Shown in pieces: positions 43,701 to 55,539 of a DNA stretch of 64,000 nucleotides. Below the pieces are notes generated by a model. The model had not been told where the DNA came from, made no database searches, and saw nothing but the letters and a program-made list of their open reading frames with translations. Source of the stretch: Symbiodinium natans (lineage: Eukaryota > Sar > Dinophyceae > Suessiales > Symbiodiniaceae); the NCBI GenBank assembly GCA_905221605.1, contig CAJNDS010002210.1:1-64000 (forward strand), in the 5' to 3' direction. The translations under genes were made by a program, and so were the position numbers. Position 1 is the stretch's first letter. The number at the start of each line of letters is the position of its first letter.

Positions 43701-43802
43701 CTCTCGGTGATAGCCACGTGAGGCTAGCTTGAGACGCTGACAAAATGCCTGTTTCGCGGAGCCTTCCCGCAGGGCACAGCGATAAAACAGACCTGCCATT
43801 TG
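43701..43802 (+). repeat. imperfect direct repeat, copy 2
   Basis: Begins CTCTCGGTGATAGCCACGTG and contains the same CTTCCCGCAGGGCACAGCGA core. A third, partial core (CCGCAGGGCACACAGCGATT) lies near 44109. Confidence 0.85.
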
Positions 43803-44886
43803 AGACGTAACCTCAAGAAATGGGCTTTGGATGGGGGGTCTGTATTGTTGTCGGAACGATACCCGAACGATGCCGCGAACGATACCTCGGACCTGTCTTG
43901 GCAAGGCCAAGGCCAACATGAATGTACTCGAACCTATGAGTGCGATGTGCACCTTGGCGTTTCGATGCGTTTTCGTGCATCAAATACAGCATATAAAACG
44001 GTCACAGATTCACATGCTCATTGCTAGCGTGCCCTCGCGTTTCGTGTTCAAAACGAAGCTTACAGAACTATAGCCTGGTAAGCACCAACTATGTGAATTT
44101 TGCTGATTCCGCAGGGCACACAGCGATTGGGTTATCTTCTGGGCTTGCGGGCTAATAAACCACGTCGACCCAGTACGTTTCTCATCCTTTCCCCCTGGAC
44201 CGTTGGTGATGCCTGCGATGCTTGTTGGTGGTAATGTTGGCGTCTCTCTGGATCTTCCAATGATGTTGCTTTCTCCTCGCCTGTAGGGAAGGGCGGGGTG
44301 GCGTGTGCCGGAAAATACGTTGGATCCTCTCACTGCTGATATGGGCAATGGTGGTTCATATTGCCTTGGTGACTCAATGTGACTCATTAGACTTGGCCAG
44401 TGAAGCATGCTTGAATGGCTCTAGAACGTGTTTTTGTTGTTGTGGATCGTTGTAGTCAGACAACAAACCCGCAAAACTGCCAAGCCTGCTATGCCTAGAC
44501 AACTTCTCTTTTGACTGCTAGCGAAGGGCGCAGAAGCCCTGGACGAGACGATGCCTGACCCGACCGATTCTTCGCAAGCGTGCCCAACTGACCCTAGAAC
44601 ACTGCCCGGGGACAGCTTCTGACAGCACACCACATGAGTTGCAAGTTGCTGTCCTCTCAAACCGCCTTTCGACGCAGCTACGGAGGCTCTTGATCCTTGG
44701 CTTGGAGCCCAGCCTACAGAAACACTTAAAGGACAAGCTGGTCTGTTAGAGCTGATTGCAAGGTAAGTTGCATGACTCGTCGCTGCTCCGACTTGGCCAC
44801 TTTGAAGTACTCCAGCGCCACACTTTGCAGTGTCAGCAAGACGTGGTTGTCTGCGAACTATGGCCAGTGCCGAAAGTGTGACGAAC

Positions 44887-44965
44887 TCATGCCACCCCCC
44901 CCCCCCCCCCCACCCCCCCCCCCCCCCCCCCCGCCCCCCCCCCCCCCCCCCCCCCCTCCCCCCCG
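44887..44965 (+). repeat. poly-C tract
   Basis: About 80 bp that is almost pure C, broken by single A, G and T. On the minus strand it is a G-run, so quadruplex formation is likely. It could also mark an assembly weak point. Confidence 0.95.
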
Positions 44966-45287
44966 GCCGGCCCGGCTGCCGAGGCGGCGCGCGCAAGCGT
45001 TTACAATTAAAGACCTCCTCACCGGCACTCACGTGCTTCACGCATGGTGTGACAAAAAAAACTGGCCGTGCTTTTCGACAGTGTGTGAGCTCTGTGCGCC
45101 ACATGCAATGTTTTATGGAGAGTCCCGCTTCTTGCACGTCACAGCCGGATCCCTCTCCAGCGTCCGCTCGAGGCGCGGCTACTGGAAGCTCGCCAGGGCT
45201 ATGCTGCAAATTGCTGCGCAGCCTTGCGAGCTTGGCTCCTGGGTTGTAGTCCCTTGCTCAGTCTAGTCCCATTTTTCGTTTGCCACC

Positions 45288-45677
45288 ATGGCAGGCGCTC
45301 CGAATCGTCGCTGGGCAGACATCGCAGACGACGAAGATCTCGAGGCGATTCATCGAAGGCTGCTGGGCACGCCGGTCCTTCTGCACTGCACAGGGAAGAG
45401 AACGGCGCCGGAGGCGCCCTGGCAAGCAACACACCTCTCTCACCGACAGGGCAAAGGTCGGCTGCGCAGCTCAAGACTGCTGCGTGGGCTCTGGCTTGGA
45501 TGGAGCCGGGCGCCTGGCCGAGTCGCTGCAGGATTTTGCTGGCTTGGGCTGCTCGCCTGCTGCCCGACAACTGGGGCCTGCTGTGGATTGCCGTGGCGCT
45601 GGGACCTTCCTGGACTGCAACTGCTTGGCTCCGCAGCTCTCGCCTGGCGCTTGTTCCGACGCCGCTCCTCATTTTAG
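45288..45677 (+). CDS. candidate 5' coding exon, plus strand
   Basis: The ATG has a strong context (GCCACCATGG) and the frame begins MAGAPNRRWADIADDEDLEA IHRR, an acidic start that looks genuinely coding. Later residues (after about 45) are Leu/Cys/Arg-rich and less convincing, so a donor probably lies within the first 150 bp. The family is not recognised. It would be one of few plus-strand genes. Confidence 0.25.
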   Translation: MAGAPNRRWADIADDEDLEAIHRRLLGTPVLLHCTGKRTAPEAPWQATHLSHRQGKGRLRSSRLLRGLWLGWSRAPGRVAAGFCWLGLLACCPTTGACCGLPWRWDLPGLQLLGSAALAWRLFRRRSSF

Positions 45678-46246
45678 CCGCGACGTAGCCTCTGTAGCCC
45701 TGTCCTACGAAGCGTGACCGCAGGAGCACCTGTTTTGGTGGCAGGCTGGATGCGCCTATCCTCCATTGTAATCTGTACCAGTGCAGTTGTCCACCGCTTC
45801 TCCAAGCTGACAAACGAAAACGCAGCGCTACGCGCTTTGACTTGCTGCCCGAGCTTTGTGACTCTTTATTATCGTGTTCTAGTCAAATGCTCCGGCCGGT
45901 CAAGACCCTCACGCATCACAGGTGACGTGCATGTTTGCAGCTTGCTGGCTCGGACACCAACATATCCGAGCACGTACTAGTGCGCAAACATAGTCGACAA
46001 CGCCTGCAACATTTAAACATATTGTTGTTTCGTCTTTGAATTTCAAACTGACCAATTCCTGAACTCTCTGTGATTGGCCTAGGACCCTCCCAACCGAGGA
46101 AAGCCAAGGCTGCCCCTGGCACAACCTCAGCCACAAATAGCCTTAGCGAAGGGAAGAAGCATCGGCGAATGAGAAGAACACTTCAAGAAAGGCAGGGCTT
46201 GGGGCCTCCAGACAGCTTTGATATGGGGTCCGAGCACAAGCAGGAT

Positions 46247-46720
46247 TTTGGGGCCTCAACAAGCCCCCAAGAGGCTTCAAAAAGACCCCCTAAAAAGGGG
46301 CATACCAGGATTTGCCCGGACCCACAATGAAAAAATGCTATTTTTGAGTATTGAAATCGATGGTCTTGGGCACCCTCCCGGGCCTGGCCAAGGGCCTCCG
46401 GGCCAAGGCTCCCTGGGCCAAGGCCCAGGCTCCCCTCGCCGTTACCTCACTTGCAAACCAAACTGCTCTGGAAGCTGGTGGACCTCTTTTCTCTAGCCGG
46501 ACGCTCAGGGCTTAAGAGGCTTGGGGCCCCAGGATTTGCCCGTGCCCGCAAGGACAAATGCGATTTTTTGTACTAAGAGTTTTGGGCACCCCTTCATTTT
46601 ACCCCAGAAGGGCCAGGAAAGCCCCCAGGAAGCCCCCAAGAAGCCCCAAGAGCCACCAAAAAGGCTTGAGGCCCTTAAAGAAGGGGAATCCAGGAGCCGG
46701 CACAAAGGGTTTCCCTGACC
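46247..46720 (+). repeat. dispersed repeat family, right-hand locus
   Basis: Carries the modules of 36240-36560: CCAGGATTTGCCCG...CAATGAAAAAATGCTATTTTTGAGTA (about 46307), GGAAGCTGGTGGACCTCTTT through CTCAGGGCTTAAGAGGCTTG (46469-46527), and a second CCAGGATTTGCCCG (about 46531). The module order differs from that of the left-hand locus. Confidence 0.8.
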
Positions 46721-46862
46721 TTGAAATAAGAAGGGCCTCTACGGGCCCTGACACGCCGAAGGCCCGAAAAGGGCCGAGGCTACCCCCAACCCAAACTTAA
46801 ACCCTAACACCGCAACTTTAAAAACATAAAAGCAAGCATCGGGGCACAAGAAAATAAATTCC

Positions 46863-46983
46863 ATAAACCCTAAACCCTAATAGAGTATAGTGTGGGTGGC
46901 CGGGGTGGGTTGACGCGCGCGGCCCGGGGTGTTTCACACCCGAGCGCGCGCCCTCCCCTGACACACCCTAAACCCTAAACCCT
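46863..46983 (+). repeat. two small CCCTAAA blocks flanking a GC hairpin
   Basis: CCCTAAACCCTAA at 46867-46880 and CCCTAAACCCT at 46971-46982 lie on either side of an imperfect inverted repeat (46912-46955). In that repeat GCGCGCGGCCCGGGGTGT can pair with ACACCCGAGCGCGCGC. Confidence 0.8.
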
Positions 46984-47399
46984 TCTTCAGCAACTCCGAT
47001 TTAGTGCAAGCAAGGATTCAGCTTCCTGGACCTGCTTGACTTTATCCTCGAGCTCGATTGCAGCAGAAGCCAGCTGATACTCCTGTTCAGGCTTACGAGT
47101 CTCATGCTCACAGGCAAGCAAGGCGCCCCGAGCAATTCCGATGCTCGCGCTTAAACTCTACTGCTGCCGCAAGAGGCACAGGTCACAGGACCACATCCAG
47201 CCAAGCATCACGAAGACAAGGGTTCAGGTCAATCTAGTCTTCGATTGAATCACACTCCGGGTGTGACGAGGATTGGCTAGAATTACTGCGGAAGCCAGCC
47301 CCGCAACTAAGCACCCCCCTGAGGTACGGCCATAGCTCTAGTTCCGGGCTCTGTTCGGTCCTTCTCGCAAGTAGATTCCCGCTAGGCATCACCTCTCAA

Positions 47400-49267
47400 A
47401 ATTTGCAGCCCGCGTCCTTGACATCTAAGTTCGAAATCGCCAGCGCCAAGAAGGAAACGACAATGCCTTCGCTGCAAACAGTGAAGACCAGCCTTAGGTC
47501 AGATGAAATGAGCAGCCTGCGCCAAAAAAAAAAGTGCGCTTCTGCAGGGGGTAGGAAAACCCCTCCCTTACGCGCTTGCGCGGGGGAAGCGTGTGGGAGA
47601 CTCTTTTTTCGCATCGTCTGTTTTAGCCAGGCCACTGATCTCCGGAAGTCGCCGTTGTATTCTGATACCAGTGTGACAGTATGTAGAAGGGGGCCAGGGC
47701 GAAGTTCAACTCAGAACAAGTTTGCAGTCAGCTTCAGCTGCTTTCTTTGCGCTGTGCTTCTAGGGAGAATTGGTCCTTACTTCATGACATGCCGGCACTA
47801 CGAAGACTTTTGCGCGCCAGGGCAGCCCGCCTTGTTGGAGAGTGGGGCGTCTGTGGAGAAGCTACTGATCATGACGCGCGCCATGGTCAGCGCTGGCAGG
47901 AATTCCCGCGGCAGCCCGAAGCTTGAAAAGAACCTCCGGGCTAGGGCGGCTAGGGCTGTAAGGGCTTCACCAGATTTGTGATGATTTCGGGGGGGGGGGG
48001 GGGGGGGGGAGGGGGTGTGATTGAAGGCGGGGGTGGGGGCTTGGGGTGCCTGTACGGCCGCTAAGATCGCGGCTCGTGCGCGGGGGTGAACTGAGCTGAT
48101 TGGGGCATAGGGTAAGTACATGCGGGTACCGTCCATAAACTAACTTCAGTACCTACGAGAAGTGGGCACTGCGCAACTATCTTCGGGAAGTGTCTTTGCA
48201 CGCCCACATGTTTTCGGACATGTGTTCGGCAAGTGTCTTCTGACACCCAGTGTCTTGATTCGCGTGCGTGCTGAGACCCGCTTGTGAGGAAATCGTTCGC
48301 ATGTGGACTGTTGAGGACCTTATAGGGGTTACTCCAACCAAACGCCACAGCTGGAGATGATGGAGGTGTGCTTTTCTGACCATCCTTCTCGCCGCAATCT
48401 CTGAACTCCCCTAACACCAGACAAGGAAATGTCACAGCATCTCCACGTCTGACACCATGGCAAAAGAACAGACCAGTCCGAGCAGCCATGTGCTCATGCT
48501 CTTGCAAACTGAGTTGCGCTGCAACAAGTTTTCGTGCAAGATGGTGCCAGTCTGTGGCTTCGATCAGATCGGATCATGCAAACCTGCATCGCCTATCCCC
48601 AGACCTGGCCGGGTGACACAAGCAGGGTCATGATGATGTTGTCGCGACTAAGGCCTTGGCTGCGTCCGACAAGAAATCGGCAACAGGCCCTCAATATCCT
48701 CAATAGGCCACTGCACATGGCTGGAAGTTTGAAATTGCGAGCAGGCATCGCTCTGGTGTAATCTGAAGATCTGGACTGCTCAGCCTGGTACAGGGTGGGA
48801 ACATGTGCACATATGCTCGGCTGCGGTAGTAGAGAGACGGAAGCAGAGACTTCGGGATCTCTGGCTGGAGTGGGGTGTGCATTCGTGACTTCGAGCATGA
48901 CCCGCGCCTCTGCAGTATGACGTTGCCAGCGGCCACACCACAGAACATGGGCAAAGTGTTCATGCCCCCCGAGGTGGACCAAAAATGCGAAACCTGCGCC
49001 GGCCAACAGCATGAACCTCACATGTAGTTTCTGACAAGCATGGTTTAAGTACTTTGCCTTACCGTGCCAGGGAGCAAAGAGAACGGCAAGGAACAAGTCC
49101 AGGACCAACGACCAGAGACTCGCAATCCTTGGCATACTCCTGGCTAAGTTTTTCCACGGCCAAAGTCTGATGCGAGTGCTTCCAAGACTCGCTTTCAACG
49201 TTTGCTGGCGCTTGTCATGGACACGAGCTAGCACATCTTCATCCGTAAGTATATGTTCTTCGACCAT
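47400..49267 (-). CDS. candidate multi-exon membrane protein
   Basis: I do not recognise the family. A 5' exon starts MVEEHILTDEDVLARVHDKR (ATG at 49267) and contains two likely membrane segments (IASLWSLVLDLFLAVLF; FMLLAGAGFAFLVHLGG). It ends near 48944 (HEHFAHVLWCG, donor GTGTGGCC). A donor-like CACG|GTAAGG inside it may mark a further very short intron. A middle candidate (about 47975-47802) reads ARRFFSSFGLPREFLPALTM. A last exon follows a strong acceptor (CACTTTTTTTTTTGGCGCAG) at about 47519 and reads LLISSDLRLVFTVCSEGIVV then SFLALAISNLDVKDAGCKF, with a stop near 47397. The middle joins are unproven. Confidence 0.35.
47990..48012 (+). repeat. poly-G tract
   Basis: About 20 G in a row, followed by GAGGGGG. 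On the minus strand this is a C-run that may act as a polypyrimidine tract of the candidate gene, or simply a quadruplex-prone repeat. Confidence 0.95.
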
Positions 49268-49845
49268 CGGCGTCCTTAGGCCCAAGGCTCCCAATGTCCG
49301 AGGTAGGGTTTCGGGATGTTTCGGGTTTTTGCCACGCGCGTAGCTGAACTAGGCGGCGAGGCACTATGGTTGAATCCAAAGCATTGTTCTGAGTGCGAGT
49401 GCATCAAGTGCTTAGGATTCTTTCCTACTGAACGCAGCAAACGGCCGCTGTCAGCCAAATTGTGCGGGTAGCGCTGTCATGTCATGCACCAAGACTCGCC
49501 ACCAAAAACCGGAAGGACGCCATGATGGCGGGCAGCCCCTGCCATCTGTGGGCTCGAGCCTCACACGCTCGCCATGCACCCGACTGTGTGCTCCATAGCG
49601 CTAGAATGAGATCTTCTGCAACTGCGTTTGGTGCATCAGAGAAGCCACCCAGAAGTGGCCCACTGCGCAGGCATAGGCAGCCGTGACATATCCTCCATAC
49701 ATTCGCCGAAGCTAAGCAGGGCAAAGTCGCCCCGCCCGGAACCAGTGTGCCATAACTGCTGCTTGTGCCCCCGCGGCGACAGCAAAGGCAACAACGGCTT
49801 CAATGGCCAGAATTCGCAGCGCATGTGCGTCAGTCGGAGAAAACA

Positions 49846-50057
49846 GTGAGTGAGTGAGTAAGTGAGTGAATCAGTGAGAGAGAGGGAGAGAGGGAGAGAG
49901 GGAGAGAGGGAGAGAGGGAGAGAGGTAGAGAGGGAGAGAGGGAGAGAGGGAGAGAGGGAGAGAGGGAGAACGAGGGAGAGAGAGAGAGAGAGAGTGCATG
50001 GGCGAACGAGCGGGAATGGTGCGAGAGAGAGAGAGACAGAGAGATACAGAGAGAAAG
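49846..50057 (+). repeat. purine-rich GAGT/GGGAGAGA repeat
   Basis: GTGAGTGA units pass into (GGGAGAGA)n and then GAGAGA/CAGAGA. One strand is almost pure purine for about 150 bp, which favours triplex (H-DNA) formation. Ser/Leu/Pro shadow frames here are not genes. Confidence 0.95.
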
Positions 50058-50059
50058 AG

Positions 50060-51580
50060 CCGTGGAAACGTTGCGCGCTTCAGCTGAGGCACCCACTCCA
50101 AAGTTACCGTGGGCCGTGCCATCCAAGGCTGGACCTGGAATCACACGGCTCGCGCTGCAATGCCCATGCTGATTCTTGGCAGAGCGAACAACTTGCTGTC
50201 CGCATGGACCCCTTTTTGGCATCTCGCATGGCCCCCCTAACATGGCAAATCTTGACATGGCACGTGATTCTGGCTTCGGGCGACTCCCTTTCGGACATGA
50301 AGCTGCCCCATCAGTCCTGCCTAGCACAGCTGATGAAGCAGTGAGCGCAGCACCATGGAGGCCGAAGCCCTGAAAGCCCTGCACAGACGAGAATGTCTAT
50401 GTCGACTGCCATACCATTCGTTGGCAAAGGTCGCGGCTGCTACTAGACAAGCACGCCAAGGTCAGTATGACCTAAACTGAAATCGAAGCGTCCTCTTGCT
50501 TTTCGCAACTCACCCTGCAAATCCTTGCAAAACTCCTGCGCGAAGCCTTGGTAGTAATCCCTCTGCCCCGGTCCTCTGCATCTTTTTGCGCAGCTCTTCG
50601 AACGACCTTCGAGCCTGCGAATAACAGGGTCGGGGTCTGCGACGGCATGTGGTTTACATCAGGGTCTCTTTGGTTTGAGGGATTCAGACCTCCCCCTGGC
50701 ACAGCCTTTCACTACAGATCACTCACTCGAAAACTGAAGATCCCTCAGAGCCGGGGACGATTTCGCATCTACTTCCCATGTCGCTGGCATTGCGTGCGAT
50801 ACATCCATCCATGTCGACCTTTGGATGCAACATCCGATGTGCCTTTAACGACTCTGATGCGCTGGAGTCCGCTGGAGTACGGACAGCATTCCGGTCTGCA
50901 TGCGCCGACTTAAGATGCTGAGAAGTATCGGGGTGGGATGGGGCGGGAAAGAAATTTCTGGGAGAGCATGAGCAGTGAACATAGTTAAGAGCGAGCGACG
51001 AGCTCCCTCAATCGTTTGACCTTACGAACCCATACACAGCCCTGTGGTTCTTCGACGCCTCCATGTCGGTCCCCAGGCGCGGTGAAAGTCGGGAGCTGGA
51101 CCTGACGGGCCCCACTTGAGCACCTTCGGCCTAGCCTTGAAAGAAATTGAGGGGTATGGTAAAACGTCCCCGTTTCTTCTCCTATTTAGAGGTTAAGGGG
51201 GGTAATTATGGGTTTGGGTTATGTTGAATTATTCTTTGAGCTGAGACATTTGACATGCCTCGTGCGCCGACCTCTGCTCGGTAAGTCTGTCAGCCAAGCT
51301 GCGACAAGGCAGACCAGGGCACCTGAAGCTCACGAAAGGAGCGAACCATGAAAGCCTACATAGACTTCGCTGACTACGGAGCTGAAATATAATTCTAGCT
51401 GAAAAAGGTTATTATAGCTGAAATAGATGTATAGTTATAGCTGAAAAAAATTGACTTCCCACAAAGTACCGGCAAGATGCACAGCAGCATGCCATTGCGC
51501 GCCCTTCGCCGGCCAACTCCAGCACGAACAAGCACCATGGCCGAGAGTCTATGTGGTGACCGTGCTATCGCCAATAACGA
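50060..51580. other. no gene recognised
   Basis: Unremarkable sequence with short frames on both strands. From 51380 to 51450 there is a repeated ATAGCTGAAAA word (four times). Confidence 0.4.
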
Positions 51581-51588
51581 CCCAGAAC

Positions 51589-51680
51589 TTGGGATGTTCC
51601 CCCTATACTAACGAGTTACTAACAGTCCTTCATGGGGATTATAATGCTGACAGTCCTTAATAGGCATAATAATAGGGGGA
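51589..51680 (+). mobile_element. partial relative of the MITE-like element
   Basis: Starts TTGGGATGTTCCCCC, the same terminal repeat as at 18176. It continues TACTAACAGTCCTTCATGGG, which corresponds to the inverted right end of that element (CTAACAGTCCTTATTTAATGG). The opposite end is decayed or absent. Confidence 0.5.
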
Positions 51681-52402
51681 GCGGCTTCATTATGCCAGAC
51701 ACATGCCCGGTTCCCTCAAGTTAAACTCTTGGCAGACTCGTCGTAGTGCGAGAGAGCCTCTTGCGCAGTGAGTAGTATAGGGCATAGGCGTGATGGAAAG
51801 AGGGCCCAGGGGTGATTTTACTCGTATCAGGGTGAGGGTGACTGCGGTGGGGTTACAGCCGGAGCCGTCAAGATGCGGAAGCGAATGAGTGGGGCCTTTG
51901 TGTGACAGTGCTGTGCTTGGCTGGAAGTCTCCTACTGCTCTTTACCAAGGATGTGATGCGGTATCATCTTTTCTGACGTGAGTCAGGCCTGCGCTGGCGC
52001 GCAATACTTCTTTGTGGCTTCTCCTGCAGCTACTGCATCGGTAGCGTCCACAAGTCAGCTCGGTCGTGAAGCTCCGGCCCAAGTCCAGGAACAGCCAGGC
52101 ACCGTTCTTCGGGAACAGCTGGTCACCAGGGAACGCGCACGGACAGGCACTTGGCGCACCGATGCTTATCATTGGAGTCCATCGAATCCTCGGCTATGCA
52201 ATAGATAGATGGCAAGCACCATCTGCAAATTCTCACGCCCGCATTGGTCCCCCGAAGACTCATTTCTGCAGAACAAAATTGCCAACGTAGGCTTCTCCAA
52301 CTTCATCTACGCTCACTGCTCTGCAGAGGTGCGACGGTCTGGTTGATACGGGCTCTGTGCCAGCGACGGCGTGGTACCAAACCACTTCTGCGCAACCTTG
52401 AT

Positions 52403-52476
52403 GCCTAAACCCTGAACCCTAAACCCTAAACCCTCAACCCTAAACCCTAAACCCTCAACCCTAAACCCTAAACCCC
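52403..52476 (+). repeat. interstitial telomere-type array, CCCTAAA
   Basis: About ten units with regularly spaced CCCTCAA and CCCTGAA variants, forming a higher-order pattern of CCCTAAA-CCCTAAA-CCCTCAA. Confidence 0.95.
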
Positions 52477-52479
52477 ATG

Positions 52480-53490
52480 ATCAAGCGCCGGGCGCGAAAC
52501 AAAAGCCCTCCATGCCAAGGCTGGGACCATCTTTCCCTCTGGCCTCAGACGTGAACACTACTCACAGCCAATGCCCATTTCGGACCTCGGACCTCAGAAT
52601 CATGAATTAGCATTCAATCGGCATTAGTTCGTAGGTCAGACTAGTGCCTGCTGCACCTCTTCTTCCAGCATTCTCCAGCTGTTGTAGCTGAGACAGATGC
52701 CCGGCAGGACACGATCCATGCCTGCACAGTGAGGAACGCCACTTGCTGGCCACTGACCCTAGAGGCATGCATGCAGCCCCTTCGTGGGATGGGTCGGTGA
52801 CCAGCTGAAAACTTCCAAAAGGCCTCGATGTTGGGTCCTCCATGCCAGAAGCAGTCGATGACCTTGGCACACCACGAACTACAGCGACTTCAGCGAGTGG
52901 TTTGGAGTGAAAGGGGAGAAGCACAGAGCAACATCTCCTGTACTTCCAAGACACCGGAACAGCAGGGCTCGCCCTTTGCTCGGTGGCACCTCAATGGGTT
53001 GAGCACAGCCAGCTCCACAGACAAGGGCTGGCTGAAGCAAAGATGTCAACGATAGAAAGATAGTTAGGAAGCTAACGCTTGCTCTTCTGATTCTTCTCGG
53101 CGTGTAGGACGGTAGTAAGAGCAGCGCCGCCAGAGGCGGTCCCAAAGCCACGCCATCACCACGCTGCGAAGCTGCCTGGACCACAGCGGAAACCAACGAA
53201 ATAATCAGCGCTGTGACGCCAGAGCAAACATCATGGAATTCGGTAACTCCAGACAAAGCTGGCGTTGTGGCTCTTTAAGCTTCGCCCACGACATGTTGGA
53301 GAGCTGCCCGATCTGTTTTCCATCACTCGCTGTCGTCCAGTTCAATGTGGGCCTGGGCGCGTGCTGAAAGCAGCTTTCCTTCAGAGTGCAGCTGAAGAAA
53401 GCCACGATGGCCGAGCGGCACTTGCTGCACCGCCAAGTGATGCGAAGGCAGCCGAAGCTCTGCCCTATCAGTCTGGGTATTGAATGAGTC
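52480..53490. other. no gene recognised with confidence
   Basis: A minus-strand frame at 52879-53256 has hydrophobic stretches (VTALIISLVSAVVQA; VSFLTIFLSLTSLLQPAL) and could be a membrane-protein exon, but no splice sites were established. Confidence 0.3.
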
Positions 53491-53495
53491 GCTGG

Positions 53496-53941
53496 CTAGC
53501 ATGATGTCGTGGCGGCCCGCTCCCTATCCGCATCTTGCATTTGAGGGGCCTGTCGAGCGCGTCCTCGCCCACGGCCACGGCCCCGGGCACGGGGTGCTGC
53601 TGCCTGAAGGCGCAGTTCAGGGTAGTAGTCAGAAAGACATTCTGAAGTCGGGCTGGCTGCACCTCCTCCGCGTCCGCGGCTCGCCTTCGCCTGCGTCGTT
53701 GGGGGCCTGAGTCGGGAAATGAAAATTCTAGTTGCTGGATCTTCCTCCTCGCAAGCAAGCCAGCCATAACAAAACGCGCCACTATGCATATACTCAAGCG
53801 AAAATACCCGAAGCCATGCCGTTCATCCATGAATGATATTCCATCACCCTCCGCGCCTTCGGCCTCCACCTCAGCGGCATTCGCAGCCTCTGCAGCCTCC
53901 GCGTTGTCGGGCTCGGGCGACTCACCACGGAGCCCACGCAA
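53496..53941 (-). CDS. candidate RG-rich protein, 3' part (2 exons, 5' open)
   Basis: Exon A ends at 53808 (ISFMDERHGFG) with donor GTATTTTCGC. It is preceded by an Ala/Glu-rich acidic stretch (DNAEAAEAANAAEVEAEG). Exon B starts at 53706 after acceptor TTTCCCGACTCAG and joins in phase 2 to GPPTTQAKASRGRGGGAASP, then ECLSDYYPELRLQAAAPR and the run ARGRGRGRGRARQAP, with a stop at 53496-53498. The intron is 101 nt. An acidic region followed by an arginine-glycine tail is typical of RNA-binding or nucleolar proteins. The N-terminal domain is missing, so the family cannot be named. The 5' limit given is only where the frame opens. Confidence 0.4.
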
Positions 53942-54394
53942 TGCCTTCCAATGTCTACATGGTCATCTGAAAGAAAGACTCGGAGGCGGGGGCGCAGAGA
54001 GGAGGAATTCGGCCGCCTACCACAAAGCCGGGACACCCTTTGCATCCGGCTTGATCGGACCACCGCCACTTGCCCGGCATCGCCTGGTACCATGTACTCC
54101 TCGGCTACAGGCAGATCACATTAATAACTGAAAAAAAAGAGCTGCTGACGTAAAGCAAAGAAGCCGTGATCCGCGGCTGGCGGAGGCTATCCTGGTGAGC
54201 AAGTGTCTCAATCCTAGACAAGCAGCTCCTCAGACATCATACCCAACCAGCCCTGTTTGCAGAGTTGAGAGGTGGCGGCTGCTGATGGCTGCTGCTCGTA
54301 CTGCAGCTGCCACTGCCCGTCCCCCTCTCCTACCCTTTCCTGTATTGTTTCCGTTGTCAGTGATGCGACTTGATGCGTGAGTCCAGCCTCGTAC

Positions 54395-54517
54395 CGTCGC
54401 ACAGCTGGCTCGAGGCGCTCCAAGATCTTCTCCTTCACACAGGCAGAGTGGCCACGACTTGAAAGCCTTCGGCCCAAAAGGGAATAACGAACAGTCACTT
54501 CCATTCCGACCTGGCCT
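54395..54517 (-). CDS. candidate internal exon
   Basis: Follows acceptor GATCTTTCAG and ends before donor GTACGAGG. It reads GQVGMEVTVRYSLLGRRLSS then RGHSACVKEKILERLEPAVR. The composition is protein-like. It lies between the RG-rich candidate (53.5 kb) and the candidate at 55.5 kb on the same strand, but no join was established. Confidence 0.25.
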
Positions 54518-55539
54518 CTGAAAGATCGCAGGCCTTCTGCAGCAGAACCTTGCAATGCGAAGTGGCCACACGGGCGAATGTTCCTCGTGATGCCGAGCAA
54601 AACACCAGGCCCGCACGGAACATCACATCAAGAATCCACCATCGACGAGGCATTCTTGCAAAGGCATCTCCATTCCAAGCTGCTGTATTGCACCCACCCT
54701 CGCAGGAGCTATGTGCCCCTTACCCGGGCCTTACAATTCGAATGCTGCTGAGAGTCGTGGAAGATGGATCAGGGCAGGGGGAGCGGGTGTGGCCGTAGAC
54801 TGCACATACCAACCACTTCACCATGTCAACTTGCGACCCTTTTGACCGCCTGAAACCAACAGGATGAACAACCCACGTGGTGTTGCAGCCCTGAACCCCT
54901 CGACTTGCTCTTAAGAGCTCCAGCAAAGGCTGTGAGACCCCGGCTGCAGCGCGTCGAAGATCAACTTGGGCCCAGGTGAAAGGCTCCAAGCTACGGTCAA
55001 CCTAGCGGCATCATCTGGCTTCGGACGGTTCGACGCTATCAGAACATGACTACCAGCCCATGCCCTTTGGTTCGTCGCTCACCTGCGCTCAAGGCAGGCA
55101 AGGATTCACTTCAATATCCTTCGATACTAGTCACATTGGATCGGGTTTGGGGTTTTAGTTGCCGCCCCGCTTTTCCCCTCGGTTTGGGGTTTAGCGTTCA
55201 GGCTGCACTCGTGCCTCAGGACGATGGAAGGCGTCGATGACAGCAGCAGAAGGAAAATCATCCGGAAATGACCACTGCCTGGGCACCCGACCAGCAACTC
55301 CCTGGGGAGGATATTAGAGTTTCGACAGGGTGTTTAGGGTCTGCAAAGACTGCAAGCCTCAAACGCGAGGAAATCTAATGGGCACTGAGGGAATGCCCTA
55401 GAATCATACAGTATGTAGGAACTTCCAGGGGCCTCCAGGCCTCTTCTAGTCATGCACTGAGGGTGGGGAGTGGCGATGCAAAGGCTGTGGCAAGTCTTAT
55501 TGCCCGCCACCAGGCTGCTTCACGCCCCCACCATCTGCC

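Noticed and set aside
44421-45209. 262-codon minus-strand frame with a poly-Gly run
   Set aside because: The Gly run is the poly-C tract on the other strand; no domain on either side.
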